Shown here: one piece after another, positions 16,430-24,904 of the stretch
Numbering within the stretch: the stretch's first letter is position 1
Layout: each line of letters opens with the position of its first letter
NCBI GenBank assembly: GCA_041640815.1
Contig: JBEPZO010000011.1
Location: forward strand, 1 to 54,062
Direction of reading: 5' to 3'
DNA: 54,062 nucleotides
Source of the DNA: JANWZL01 sp041640815
GTDB lineage: Bacteria; Pseudomonadota; Gammaproteobacteria; Burkholderiales; Thiobacillaceae
The notes under the pieces: generated by a model
Told to the model about the DNA's origin: nothing
Seen by the model: only the letters and a program-made list of their open reading frames with translations
Database searches by the model: none
Program-made: the position numbers and the translations under genes

Positions 16430-17179
16430 ATGTTCCGTCGCCTGCGGGAAGACATCGGCGTCGTCTTCGAACGCGATCCGGCCGCACGCACCTTTTTCGA
16501 GGTGTTGACCACCTACCCGGGGGTACATGCCGTGCTCTGGCACCGGCTATCGCACCGGCTGTGGAACTGGAATCTGAAGTGGCTGGCGCGCTGGTCCTCG
16601 GCCCTGGCGCGCTGGTTCACCGGCATCGAGATTCACCCCGGCGCCAAGATCGGCCGCCGCGTGTTCATCGACCATGGCATGGGCGTGGTGATCGGCGAGA
16701 CGGCCGAGATCGGCGACGACTGCACCCTGTACCACGGCGTCACCCTCGGCGGCACCTCGTGGCAAAAGGGTAAGCGCCACCCGACGCTGGAGGCCGGGGT
16801 GATCATCGGCGCTGGCGCCAAGGTGCTGGGGCCGATCACCATCGGCGCCGGCGCCAAGATCGGCTCCAATGCCGTGGTGGTCAAGGATGTGCCGCCAGGT
16901 GTCACGGCCGTGGGCATCCCGGCGCGCATCCTGGACGAACGCGACCAAGCGCGCGAGCGGGCGGCAAAACAGATGGGCTTTTCCGCCTACGCGGTCAGCA
17001 ACGACATGAACGATCCCATCGTCAAGGCCATCCACGGCCTGATCGATCACTCCGTCAACACCGATCAGCGGCTGGAGATGATCCTTGCCGAACTCAAACG
17101 GCTGGGCGGCAGGGTGGACGAGATTCTGCGCAAGCAGGATCAGTTCGATCCTGATTACCTGAACAAAATCGTCGATTGA
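16430..17179 (+). CDS. cysE: Serine O-acetyltransferase
   Basis: CysE acetylates serine with acetyl-CoA to give O-acetylserine, the carbon acceptor for cysteine synthesis. The 249-residue protein has an N-terminal helical region and a left-handed beta-helix of hexapeptide repeats with FIDHGMGVVIGETAEIGDDC and TLYHGVTLGGTSWQKGKRHP, the catalytic His and substrate motifs. It is directly upstream of iscR, as in many betaproteobacteria, tying cysteine supply to IscS sulfur use. A sigma-70 and IscR control region separates it from iscR. Confidence 0.96.
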   Translation: MFRRLREDIGVVFERDPAARTFFEVLTTYPGVHAVLWHRLSHRLWNWNLKWLARWSSALARWFTGIEIHPGAKIGRRVFIDHGMGVVIGETAEIGDDCTLYHGVTLGGTSWQKGKRHPTLEAGVIIGAGAKVLGPITIGAGAKIGSNAVVVKDVPPGVTAVGIPARILDERDQARERAAKQMGFSAYAVSNDMNDPIVKAIHGLIDHSVNTDQRLEMILAELKRLGGRVDEILRKQDQFDPDYLNKIVD

Positions 17180-17189
17180 AGGTCATTAC

Positions 17190-17215
17190 ATTAGTTGACT
17201 AAAATTGTCAGGTAT
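17190..17215 (+). promoter_or_regulatory. IscR-type (type 1) operator
   Basis: The segment attagttgactaaaa/ttgtcaggtat is an imperfect palindrome. It closely follows the known type 1 IscR consensus (ATA-SYYGACT-RWWW-YAGTC-RRSTAT). It overlaps the -35 box of the iscR promoter, which implies autorepression by [2Fe-2S]-IscR. Confidence 0.75.
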
Positions 17216-17223
17216 AGTACAGT
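17195..17223 (+). promoter_or_regulatory. iscR promoter
   Basis: TTGACT (17195-17200), 17 bp, TACAGT (17218-17223) form a good sigma-70 promoter overlapping the IscR operator. The transcript leader to the iscR ATG would be about 100 nt. Confidence 0.6.
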
Positions 17224-17329
17224 GCGCACTAGTCAGTGAGCAACTGTCGGCTAGCCGCCCGCTAGCGGTGGCGCACCCCATGGCGATGTGCGCGAGGCGA
17301 GCGGGGCTACGCTACGAGAGGAGTGCATC

Positions 17330-17815
17330 ATGCGGTTGACGACGAAAGGACGATTTGCGGTCACGGCGATGATCGATTTGGGCATGCGTCAGCATCGCGG
17401 CCCGGTGACCCTGGCGGGGATCAGTGAACGCCAGAAGATATCGCTATCCTATCTGGAGCAGCTGTTCGGGCGGTTGCGACGGCAGGGCATCGTCGACAGC
17501 GTGCGCGGGCCCGGCGGCGGCTACACCATGGCGCGCCCGATGACCGAGGTGTCGGTTGCGGACATCATCCGCGCCGTGGACGAGCCCATCGATGCCACGC
17601 AGTGCGGTGGCCTGGGCAATTGTCACGACGACCACGAATGCATGACCCACGAGCTTTGGACCAAGCTCAACGAGCACATTTACCGCTACCTGGAGGGGGT
17701 GACCCTGGCAAGCCTGGTTGAGGCGCAGCTCAAGAAGCAGGCCGAGGCGGCACAACGCAACGAAGAGCGCCGTGTGCTCGGCACGGCGGAACTGAAGGCC
17801 GTCGTCAACGGCTGA
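17330..17815 (+). CDS. iscR: Fe-S cluster assembly transcriptional regulator IscR
   Basis: This Rrf2-family repressor senses Fe-S status. The 161-residue protein begins MRLTTKGRFAVTAMIDL, has a winged helix, and carries the cluster ligands C92, C98, C104 and H107 at the same numbering as E. coli IscR. The ATG at 17330 has GAGAGGAG about 6 bp before it; an upstream in-frame ATG at 17288 would add 14 atypical residues. It heads the isc operon, with an IscR operator just upstream. Confidence 0.96.
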   Translation: MRLTTKGRFAVTAMIDLGMRQHRGPVTLAGISERQKISLSYLEQLFGRLRRQGIVDSVRGPGGGYTMARPMTEVSVADIIRAVDEPIDATQCGGLGNCHDDHECMTHELWTKLNEHIYRYLEGVTLASLVEAQLKKQAEAAQRNEERRVLGTAELKAVVNG

Positions 17816-17837
17816 GCCCATCCAGCGAAGGAGCGCG

Positions 17838-19055
17838 ATGACCATGGTCAAGACCCCGATCTACATGGACTATGCCGCCACCACACCGGTGGACCCGCGT
17901 GTGGTGGAGAAGATGATCCCTTATCTTAACGAGAAGTTCGGCAACCCTGCCTCGCGCTCGCACAGCTTCGGCTGGGAGGCGGAAAAGGCGGTCGAAGAGG
18001 CGCGCGCGCAAGTCGCCGCCCTGGTCAACGCCGACCCGAAGGAGATCATCTGGACCTCAGGCGCCACGGAATCGAACAACCTGGCCATCAAGGGGGCGGC
18101 GCATTTCTACAAGGGCAAAGGCAGGCACATCATCACCGTCAAGACCGAGCACAAGGCGGTGCTCGACACCTGCCGAGCCCTTGAGCGCGAGGGCTGGGAG
18201 GTCACCTACCTCGGCGTGCGCGAAAACGGGCTGCTGGACCTTGACGAGTTTCAGGCCGCCATCCGGCCCGATACCGTGCTCGCCTCGGTGATGTTCGTCA
18301 ACAACGAGATCGGCGTCATCCAAGACATCGCCGCCCTGGGCGAGATCTGCCGCGAGCGCGGCGTGTTGTTCCATGTCGACGCCGCCCAGGCCACGGGCAA
18401 GGTCGACATCGACCTCGCCAAGCTCAAGGTCGATCTGATGAGTTTTTCCGCCCACAAGACCTACGGGCCGAAAGGCGTCGGCGCCCTGTACGTGCGGCGC
18501 AAGCCGCGCGTGCGCCTGGAGGCGCAGATGCACGGCGGCGGGCATGAGCGTGGGCTTCGTTCCGGCACCTTGGCCACGCATCAGATCGTCGGCATGGGCG
18601 AGGCCTTTCGCATCGCCCGCGAGGAGATGCACACCGAGATCGAGCGCGTGCGCATGCTCCGAGACAAGCTGCTCAAAGGCATCCTGGACATCGAGGCGGT
18701 GCACGTCAACGGCGACCTCGAGCGGCGCGTGGCGGGCAACCTGAATGTGAGCTTTAGTTACGTCGAGGGGGAGTCGCTGATCATGGCGATCAAGGACCTC
18801 GCCGTATCCAGCGGCTCTGCCTGCACCTCGGCAAGTCTCGAGCCCTCTTACGTGCTCAAGGCCCTCGGCCGCAACGACGAGCTGGCCCACAGCTCCATCC
18901 GTTTCAGCATTGGCCGCTTCACCACCGAGGCGGAGATCGATTACGCCGTGAAGCTTCTGCACGAGAAGATCGGCAAGCTGCGCGACATCTCGCCGTTGTG
19001 GGAGATGTACAAAGAGGGCATCGACTTGAATACGGTGCAATGGGCGGCACATTGA
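17838..19055 (+). CDS. iscS: Cysteine desulfurase IscS
   Basis: This PLP enzyme takes sulfur from cysteine as a persulfide and passes it to IscU and other acceptors. The 405-residue length matches E. coli (404). The PLP lysine is K207 (SAHKTYGPKG), H105 stacks on PLP, and the mobile-loop catalytic cysteine is C329 in SGSACTSASLEPSYVL. It lies 22 bp after iscR. Confidence 0.98.
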   Translation: MTMVKTPIYMDYAATTPVDPRVVEKMIPYLNEKFGNPASRSHSFGWEAEKAVEEARAQVAALVNADPKEIIWTSGATESNNLAIKGAAHFYKGKGRHIITVKTEHKAVLDTCRALEREGWEVTYLGVRENGLLDLDEFQAAIRPDTVLASVMFVNNEIGVIQDIAALGEICRERGVLFHVDAAQATGKVDIDLAKLKVDLMSFSAHKTYGPKGVGALYVRRKPRVRLEAQMHGGGHERGLRSGTLATHQIVGMGEAFRIAREEMHTEIERVRMLRDKLLKGILDIEAVHVNGDLERRVAGNLNVSFSYVEGESLIMAIKDLAVSSGSACTSASLEPSYVLKALGRNDELAHSSIRFSIGRFTTEAEIDYAVKLLHEKIGKLRDISPLWEMYKEGIDLNTVQWAAH

Positions 19056-19137
19056 ATGGCGGGCAGCTGTGTGCATGGCAGCCCGGCTGGCATGCGATGC
19101 ACCCTGCCCTCGAGGAAGGCGAGCAAAGGAGCAACCT

Positions 19138-19563
19138 ATGGCATATAGCGAGAAGGTCCTGGACCACTACGAAAACCCCCGCAACGTCGGTTCCTTCGAC
19201 AAGGACGAGGTCGGGGTGGGCACCGGCATGGTCGGCGCGCCGGCCTGCGGCGACGTGATGAAGCTGCAGATCAAGGTCAACGAGCAGGGCATCATCGAAG
19301 ACGCCCGCTTCAAGACCTATGGCTGCGGCTCGGCCATCGCCTCGTCTTCGCTGGTCACCGAATGGGTGAAGGGCAAGACCCTGGACGAGGCCATGCGCAT
19401 CAAGAACACCCAGATCGCCGAAGAGCTCGCCCTGCCACCGGTCAAGATCCATTGTTCCATCCTCGCCGAGGACGCCATCAAGGCCGCCATCGCCGACTAC
19501 AAGCGCAAGCATGGCCTCGCCGGCGAGGAGTACACCGCCTGCAACCCCCCAAAGGAGCACTGA
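19138..19563 (+). CDS. iscU: Fe-S cluster scaffold protein IscU
   Basis: This scaffold builds [2Fe-2S] clusters from IscS sulfur. Ligand cysteines are C37, C63 and C106, with the HscA recognition motif LPPVK at 99-103. The ATG at 19138 has AAAGGAG before it; the longer upstream frame is not family-like. At 141 residues it is about 13 longer than usual: the C-terminus carries an extra GEEYTACNPPKEH tail containing a fourth cysteine. Confidence 0.97.
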   Translation: MAYSEKVLDHYENPRNVGSFDKDEVGVGTGMVGAPACGDVMKLQIKVNEQGIIEDARFKTYGCGSAIASSSLVTEWVKGKTLDEAMRIKNTQIAEELALPPVKIHCSILAEDAIKAAIADYKRKHGLAGEEYTACNPPKEH

Positions 19564-19564
19564 C

Positions 19565-19966
19565 ATGGGCGCCGATACCTGCACCGCGCCGGAAGGCGTC
19601 GAGATCAAAGACTTAAGCCTTGACGCCGCGGCGATAGCCGAGGCGCACATCAGCCTCACCGAACGGGCCGCCGCGCACGTGCGCAACTTTCTTGCCAAGC
19701 GCGGCAAGGGCCTGGGTATCAAGCTTGGTGTGCGCACCTCGGGCTGCTCCGGCCTGGCCTACAAGCTGGAGTACGCCGACGTCGAGGACCCGCTGGACGT
19801 CAAGTTCGTCTGCCACGGCGTCAATGTCTATGTCGACCGCAAGAGCCTGGCGTATTTGAACGGCACCGAGCTCGACTATGTGCGCGAGGGGCTCAATGAG
19901 GGCTTCAAGTTCAACAACCCGAACGTGAAGTCCCAGTGCGGTTGCGGCGAGAGCTTCAACGTCTAG
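19565..19966 (+). CDS. iscA: Iron-sulfur assembly protein IscA
   Basis: This A-type carrier has the three conserved cysteines in SGCSGLAY and CGCGESF. The family core starts at ISLTERAAAHV. The frame starts upstream at the ATG at 19565, one base after the iscU stop and well placed behind AAAGGAG, giving a 133-residue protein with a 26-residue N-terminal extension (MGADTCTAPEGVEIKDLSLD). Usual length is about 107. There is no better internal start, so the extension is probably real. Confidence 0.94.
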   Translation: MGADTCTAPEGVEIKDLSLDAAAIAEAHISLTERAAAHVRNFLAKRGKGLGIKLGVRTSGCSGLAYKLEYADVEDPLDVKFVCHGVNVYVDRKSLAYLNGTELDYVREGLNEGFKFNNPNVKSQCGCGESFNV

Positions 19967-20008
19967 CGCTGCCAGCCCATCCAGGCCGAACGCGACGCGC
20001 TGCCCACG

Positions 20009-20542
20009 ATGCCCGATTTCAACCGCAACCACTTCGAGCTGTTTGGCCTGCCGCCGGCCTTCGCCCTCGATCGCGCCGCGTTGGAGCGTGCGTATCGCGA
20101 CATCCAGAGCGAAATCCACCCCGACCGCTTCGCCCATGCCGGCGAGGCGGAGCAGCGGCTGGCGATGCAATGGACCGCGCGCGTGAACGAGGCCTACCAG
20201 ACGCTGCGCCAGCCCTTCGAGCGGGCGCGCTATCTGCTCGAGCTCCATGGCGTGCATGCCCTGGACGACAAGCATACCGCCATGCCGGCCGACTTTCTGC
20301 TCAAACAGATCGAGTGGCGCGAGCAGCTGCAACAGGCGAAGGCGGATCGGGATTTCACCTTCCTCCAGCGCCTGGAGTCCGAAACGCTTGCCGAGGCCGA
20401 GCGCCTGGAGCGGCAGCTTCAAGCGCTCCTCGATGAGCGCCGCGACTATGCCGCGGCGGCCGAGACGCTGCGCAAGTATCGCTTCATCGACAAGTTGTTG
20501 AGCGATATCGGCGAGGCCATGACGGAGCTCGACATACCTTAA
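20009..20542 (+). CDS. hscB: Fe-S protein assembly co-chaperone HscB
   Basis: This J-domain partner of HscA delivers IscU to the chaperone. The 177-residue protein has an N-terminal J-domain with HPD at 37-39 and a C-terminal three-helix IscU-binding domain (FDFLLKQIEWRE-like segment MPADFLLKQIEWREQLQQAK). Position between iscA and hscA matches the conserved operon. Confidence 0.95.
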   Translation: MPDFNRNHFELFGLPPAFALDRAALERAYRDIQSEIHPDRFAHAGEAEQRLAMQWTARVNEAYQTLRQPFERARYLLELHGVHALDDKHTAMPADFLLKQIEWREQLQQAKADRDFTFLQRLESETLAEAERLERQLQALLDERRDYAAAAETLRKYRFIDKLLSDIGEAMTELDIP

Positions 20543-20593
20543 CCGCAAGCGCCGCAAGCGGCGTCACGCTGATCGATCACGACAACACACGAC

Positions 20594-22462
20594 ATGGCCC
20601 TGCTACAGATCGCCGAACCCGGCCGCGCAACCGCCCCCCACGAGCACCGGCTTGCCGTCGGCATCGACCTCGGCACCACCAATTCCCTGGTCGCCACGGT
20701 GCGCAATGGCATCGCCGTCGTGCTCAACGATGAGCACGGCCGGCCGCTGCTGCCATCGGTGGTGCGCTACCACAAGGGGGGTGGCGTGAGCGTCGGCTAC
20801 GAGGCCCAGGCCCAGGCGAGCACCGATCCGCACAACACCATCGTCTCGGTCAAGCGCTTCATGGGCAGGGGGCTCAAGGACCTGGTGGATGCAGCCACCA
20901 TGCCCTACCAGTTCGTGGATGCGCCGGGCATGGTGCAGATCAAGACCGTCGCCGGCGTCAAGAGCCCGGTCGAGGTGTCGGCGGAGATCCTCAAGGTGTT
21001 GAAGGCGCGCGCCGAGCTGGCCTTGGGCGGTGAGCTCATCGGCGCCGTCATCACCGTGCCGGCCTATTTCGACGACGCGCAGCGCCAGGCGACCAAAGAC
21101 GCCGCCCGGCTCGCCGGCCTCAACGTCTTGCGCCTGCTCAACGAGCCGACCGCAGCGGCCATCGCCTATGGCCTGGACAACGCCTCCGAAGGCATCTATG
21201 CGGTCTATGACTTGGGCGGCGGCACCTTCGATATCTCCATTCTACGGCTGAGCAAGGGGGTGTTCGAGGTGCTGGCCACCAACGGCGACTCTGCCCTGGG
21301 CGGCGACGACTTCGACCGGCGCATCTACTGTTGGATGTTGGAGCAGGCCGGGCTGCACACGGTGGGGGACAACGACAAGGCCCTGCTCATGAGCAAGGCG
21401 CGCGAGGCCAAGGAGGCCCTGAGTGAACACCCGCAAGTGCGCATCACCGCCGTGCTCACCAGCGGCGAACTGATCGACCTCACGCTCACCGAGCAGACCT
21501 TCAATGACATCACCGAAAGCCTGGTCGCCAAGACCCTGCTGCCCTGCCGCAAGGCCCTGCGCGACGCGGGGCTCAAGCCCGCGGACGTCAAAGGGGTGGT
21601 CATGGTGGGCGGCTCCACCCGCATCCCGCGCATCCAGGCGGCAGTAGGCGAGTTCTTTGGCCAGACGCCGCTCACCAACCTCGATCCCGACAAGGTCGTC
21701 GCCTTAGGCGCCGCCATGCAGGCCAACGTCCTGGCCGGCAACAAGGGCCAGGACGACTGGCTGCTGCTCGACGTCGTGCCGCTGTCGCTCGGCATCGAAA
21801 CCATGGGGGGGCTCACCGAGAAGATCATCCCGCGCAATTCGACCATCCCGCTTGCGCGCGCCCAGGAATTCACCACCTACAAAGACGGCCAGACCGCGAT
21901 GGCCATCCACGTCGTGCAGGGCGAGCGCGAGCTGGCAAGCGATTGCCGCTCGCTTGCCCGCTTCGAGCTGCGCGGCATTCCGCCCATGGTGGCGGGGGCG
22001 GCACGCGTGCGCGTGACCTTCCAGGTCGACGCCGATGGCCTGCTGTCCGTCACCGCGCGTGAGATGAGCACCGGTGTGCAGGCGCACATCGAGGTCAAGC
22101 CCTCTTATGGCCTCACCGAGGAAGAGGTCAAGCGCATGCTGCAGGACTCTTACGTCCATGCCCGCGACGACATGGCCGCCCGCATGCTCGCCGAGGCCAA
22201 GGTCGATGGGCAGCGTCTGCTGGAGGCCACCCGCAACGCCCTTGACCAGGATGGCGAGGCCCTGCTCACGCCGGCGGAGCGGGAGGGCATCGTCTCCCTC
22301 ATGCAGGCGCTCGAGACGGCACTCGCTGCAGACAACCTCAAGGCCATCAAGCAGGCGACCGAGGCGCTCAACCAGGGCACCGTCGAGTTCGCCGCCCGCC
22401 GCATGGATGCCAGCGTCAAGCGGGCGCTCACTGGCCATCGACTCGAGGAAATCGATGTCTAG
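20594..22462 (+). CDS. hscA: Fe-S protein assembly chaperone HscA
   Basis: This is a specialised Hsp70 that drives cluster release from IscU. The 622-residue length matches E. coli (616). Nucleotide-binding motifs include VGIDLGTTNSLVATV, VPAYFDDAQRQATKDAARLA, YDLGGGTFDISIL and VMVGGSTRIPRIQ, followed by the substrate-binding and lid regions. Its last codons overlap the start of the DUF3050 gene by 8 bp. Confidence 0.97.
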   Translation: MALLQIAEPGRATAPHEHRLAVGIDLGTTNSLVATVRNGIAVVLNDEHGRPLLPSVVRYHKGGGVSVGYEAQAQASTDPHNTIVSVKRFMGRGLKDLVDAATMPYQFVDAPGMVQIKTVAGVKSPVEVSAEILKVLKARAELALGGELIGAVITVPAYFDDAQRQATKDAARLAGLNVLRLLNEPTAAAIAYGLDNASEGIYAVYDLGGGTFDISILRLSKGVFEVLATNGDSALGGDDFDRRIYCWMLEQAGLHTVGDNDKALLMSKAREAKEALSEHPQVRITAVLTSGELIDLTLTEQTFNDITESLVAKTLLPCRKALRDAGLKPADVKGVVMVGGSTRIPRIQAAVGEFFGQTPLTNLDPDKVVALGAAMQANVLAGNKGQDDWLLLDVVPLSLGIETMGGLTEKIIPRNSTIPLARAQEFTTYKDGQTAMAIHVVQGERELASDCRSLARFELRGIPPMVAGAARVRVTFQVDADGLLSVTAREMSTGVQAHIEVKPSYGLTEEEVKRMLQDSYVHARDDMAARMLAEAKVDGQRLLEATRNALDQDGEALLTPAEREGIVSLMQALETALAADNLKAIKQATEALNQGTVEFAARRMDASVKRALTGHRLEEIDV

Positions 22463-23255
22463 ACCATTTGACCCCACCATCATCGCCGATCTGCGCCAAC
22501 GCCTCGATGCGCACCCCATCTACGCCGCGGTGCGCACACTGGACGACTTGCGTGTCTTCATGGCGCACCACGTCTATTCGGTGTGGGATTTCATGTCCTT
22601 GATCAAATATCTGCAGCACGCCGTAGCCCCCGCGCGCTGGCCGTGGTCGCCAGGCCCCGACCCGACGGTGCAGCGCTTCATCAACGAGCTGGTGCTGGAG
22701 GAAGAGACGGACGCCGCCGCCCCTGGCCAGCCAGGCGAGTACGCCAGTCATTTCCAGCTCTACCTCGCGGCCATGCGCGAGATCGGCGCCGATGCCGAAC
22801 GGCCGGCGCGCTTCGTCGAATTGGTGCGCGAACGTGGGCTGGAGGCGGGCCTGGCCTCTGGACTCGTGCCCCCTGCCGCACTAGACTTCACGCGCATGAC
22901 CTTCGCCTTCATCGATAGCGGCCAGCCGCACGCCGTGGCTGCCGCCCTGGCACTGGGGCGCGAGCACGTCATCCCGCAGATGTTCCGCGCCTTTCTCGCC
23001 CGCATGGCGATAAGCGAGCAGCAAGCGCCCACCTTCCACTACTACCTCAGGCGACACATCCACCTGGACGAGGATTTCCACGCGCCGCTCTCCCTTCGAC
23101 TGCTTAATGCCCTGTGCGCCGGCGATACCGGACGCGTCGCGCAAGCCGAGGCCGCTGCCCGGCAGGCGATCGAGGCGCGCATCCGGTTTTGGGATGGCGT
23201 GCTTGCCGCCCTGCCGAGCCAACAACCGACCGCGACCGTAGCATGCCTCAGCTGA
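22455..23255 (+). CDS. DUF3050 domain protein within the isc operon
   Basis: This 266-residue cytosolic all-helical protein begins MSRPFDPTIIADLRQRLDAH. Family-like stretches are FMAHHVYSVWDFMSLIKYLQ, FINELVLEEETD and HIHLDEDFHAPLSLRLL, the pattern of DUF3050, a heme-oxygenase-like helical fold. The conserved His, Glu and Asp residues (MAHHV, LEEE, HxHxDxDxxH) could bind metal; that is inference. The ATG at 22455 overlaps the hscA stop by 8 bp, and its own 3' end overlaps the fdx start by 13 bp. It is therefore translationally embedded in the operon. E. coli isc has no such gene. A link to iron or Fe-S handling is suggested only by context. Confidence 0.85.
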   Translation: MSRPFDPTIIADLRQRLDAHPIYAAVRTLDDLRVFMAHHVYSVWDFMSLIKYLQHAVAPARWPWSPGPDPTVQRFINELVLEEETDAAAPGQPGEYASHFQLYLAAMREIGADAERPARFVELVRERGLEAGLASGLVPPAALDFTRMTFAFIDSGQPHAVAAALALGREHVIPQMFRAFLARMAISEQQAPTFHYYLRRHIHLDEDFHAPLSLRLLNALCAGDTGRVAQAEAAARQAIEARIRFWDGVLAALPSQQPTATVACLS

Positions 23256-23581
23256 TCGTCCTACCGCACGAAGAGATCTGCCCCGAGGGCGCCGTCCTCG
23301 ATGCCCAGAAGGGCGTCTCCATCTGCGACACCTTGCTCGAGCACGGCATCGAGATCGAGCATGCCTGTGAGAAGTCCTGCGCCTGCACCACCTGTCACGT
23401 CGTCGTGCGCGAAGGCTACGACAGCCTGTCCGAGCCGACCGAGGCGGAAGAAGACCTGCTCGACAAGGCCTGGGGCCTAGAGCCCACCTCGCGCCTGTCC
23501 TGCCAGGCCCTGGTCGGGGATGCCGACCTCGTGATCGAGATCCCCAAGTATTCGATCAACATGGTCAAGGAAGGACGCTAG
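23243..23581 (+). CDS. fdx: ISC system [2Fe-2S] ferredoxin
   Basis: This electron donor for cluster assembly has 112 residues, with ligands C42, C48, C51 and C87 at the same positions as E. coli Fdx (HACEKSCACTTCHVVV ... LSCQAL). The ATG at 23243 lies inside the end of the DUF3050 gene, a 13-bp overlap with a weak ribosome-binding site, so translation is probably coupled. Confidence 0.97.
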   Translation: MPQLIVLPHEEICPEGAVLDAQKGVSICDTLLEHGIEIEHACEKSCACTTCHVVVREGYDSLSEPTEAEEDLLDKAWGLEPTSRLSCQALVGDADLVIEIPKYSINMVKEGR

Positions 23582-23680
23582 GGCGGGGGGTAGAATGCCG
23601 AATGGTGACAGCATGGCCCTAAGGATAGGACTCGTTCCCGCCACCAACCTCCCACCTCCCAGCCATTAACCATCAGCGCC

Positions 23681-23875
23681 ATGAAATGGACCGACACCCT
23701 CGACATCGCCATCGCCTTGGCTGAACACCACCCCGATGTGGACCCGCAATATGTGCGCTTCACCGATCTGCACCGCTGGGTGATGCAACTGCCTGGGTTC
23801 GACGACGACCCCAACCGCTCGAACGAAAAGATCCTCGAGGCCATCCAGATGGCCTGGATCGAAGAGGTGGCTTGA
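23681..23875 (+). CDS. iscX: Fe-S assembly protein IscX
   Basis: This small acidic 64-residue protein (MKWTDTLDIAIALAEHHPDV ... ILEAIQMAWIEE) matches IscX/YfhJ, which binds IscS and iron and modulates cluster synthesis. It is the last isc gene, 99 bp after fdx. Confidence 0.95.
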   Translation: MKWTDTLDIAIALAEHHPDVDPQYVRFTDLHRWVMQLPGFDDDPNRSNEKILEAIQMAWIEEVA

Positions 23876-24061
23876 GCCGAGGGAGGCCACGCTAGCACGC
23901 CGACCCGGCAGCCGCTGGGCTTCCAGCGCCGAGTCTCTGGTGCAGTCACCGCTAGCGCGGCGGCAGAAGGCAGATATTCCACCCTGACGGCGGCCTACGA
24001 GCGCATGACGCGCAAAAAAAGGTGTACTACGGGTGTGGAATTCCTGCCGTATAATGCCGCT

Positions 24062-24856
24062 ATGACCGTCCAGACCTATCTGCAGCGCTTCTTTGAAGGG
24101 AGTCCTGACGAAATCGTAGGCTGCTTGCGTTGCAGGGGGTCGCAGGACTACGTCGGTGAGCTGCGCATGGCCTTCCAGCCCATCATCGACGTCCAGCGCC
24201 GTGAGGTGTTCGCCTACGAGGCGCTGGTGCGCGGGGCGGATGGCCGCTCTGCCGGTCAAGTGCTGGCTGCGGTGGGACCGCAGCAATTGTACAGTTTCGA
24301 TCAGACTTGCCGCGTCTTGGCGATCGATACCGCCCAGCGGCTAGGTCTACAGACCCGGCTGTCGATCAACTTCCTGCCCAACGCCGTTTACGATCCGGCC
24401 ACCTGTATCCGGCTTACGCTCGCGGCGGCGCGCAAGGTGGGTTTTCCGCCTGAACGGCTCATCTTCGAGATGACCGAGGCCGAGCAGATTCGCGATCCGC
24501 AGCATGCCCTGTCCATCGTGCGCGACTACCAACGCCTCGGTTTCCTGACGGCGATCGATGACTTCGGCGCGGGCTACTCTGGCCTCAATCTGCTGGCCGA
24601 CTATCAGCCGCACTTGGTCAAGCTGGATATGGCATTAGTGCGCGAAATCGACCACAACCGCGCCCGACAGGCGATCGTAAGAGGGGTGCTTGGCACCTGC
24701 CAGGCACTCGGGGTACAGGTGGTGGCCGAGGGGGTCGAAACCCGCGCCGAGTACGATTTCCTCCGTTCTCTGGGGATAACGATGTTTCAGGGCTACCTGA
24801 TCGCTCGCCCGCAACTGGAGGCCCTACCGGAGCCGGACTGGTCGCTTCTGGCCTAA
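24062..24856 (+). CDS. Stand-alone EAL domain protein (c-di-GMP phosphodiesterase)
   Basis: The protein is essentially one EAL domain of about 264 residues: YEALVRG (EAL motif), LSINFLPNAV, FEMTEAEQI, AIDDFGAGYSGLNLL, LVKLDMALV, VVAEGVETRAEYD and MFQGYLIARP. All expected catalytic and metal residues appear present, so it should hydrolyse c-di-GMP. No sensor domain precedes it beyond about 45 residues with a CLRC pair. The start is uncertain: ATG 24062 is chosen, but an in-frame ATG at 24005 adds 19 residues. A TATAAT at 24050-24055 lies just before 24062. It follows iscX by 186 bp. Confidence 0.85.
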   Translation: MTVQTYLQRFFEGSPDEIVGCLRCRGSQDYVGELRMAFQPIIDVQRREVFAYEALVRGADGRSAGQVLAAVGPQQLYSFDQTCRVLAIDTAQRLGLQTRLSINFLPNAVYDPATCIRLTLAAARKVGFPPERLIFEMTEAEQIRDPQHALSIVRDYQRLGFLTAIDDFGAGYSGLNLLADYQPHLVKLDMALVREIDHNRARQAIVRGVLGTCQALGVQVVAEGVETRAEYDFLRSLGITMFQGYLIARPQLEALPEPDWSLLA

Positions 24857-24904
24857 GGGTCTCACCGCAAGGCCACCGCTGCCCAGTTGCAACGCGCGCC
24901 GGGT

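Noticed and set aside
18057..19076. 339-codon minus-strand ORF opposite iscS
   Set aside because: Antisense shadow of iscS with His/Val-rich composition.
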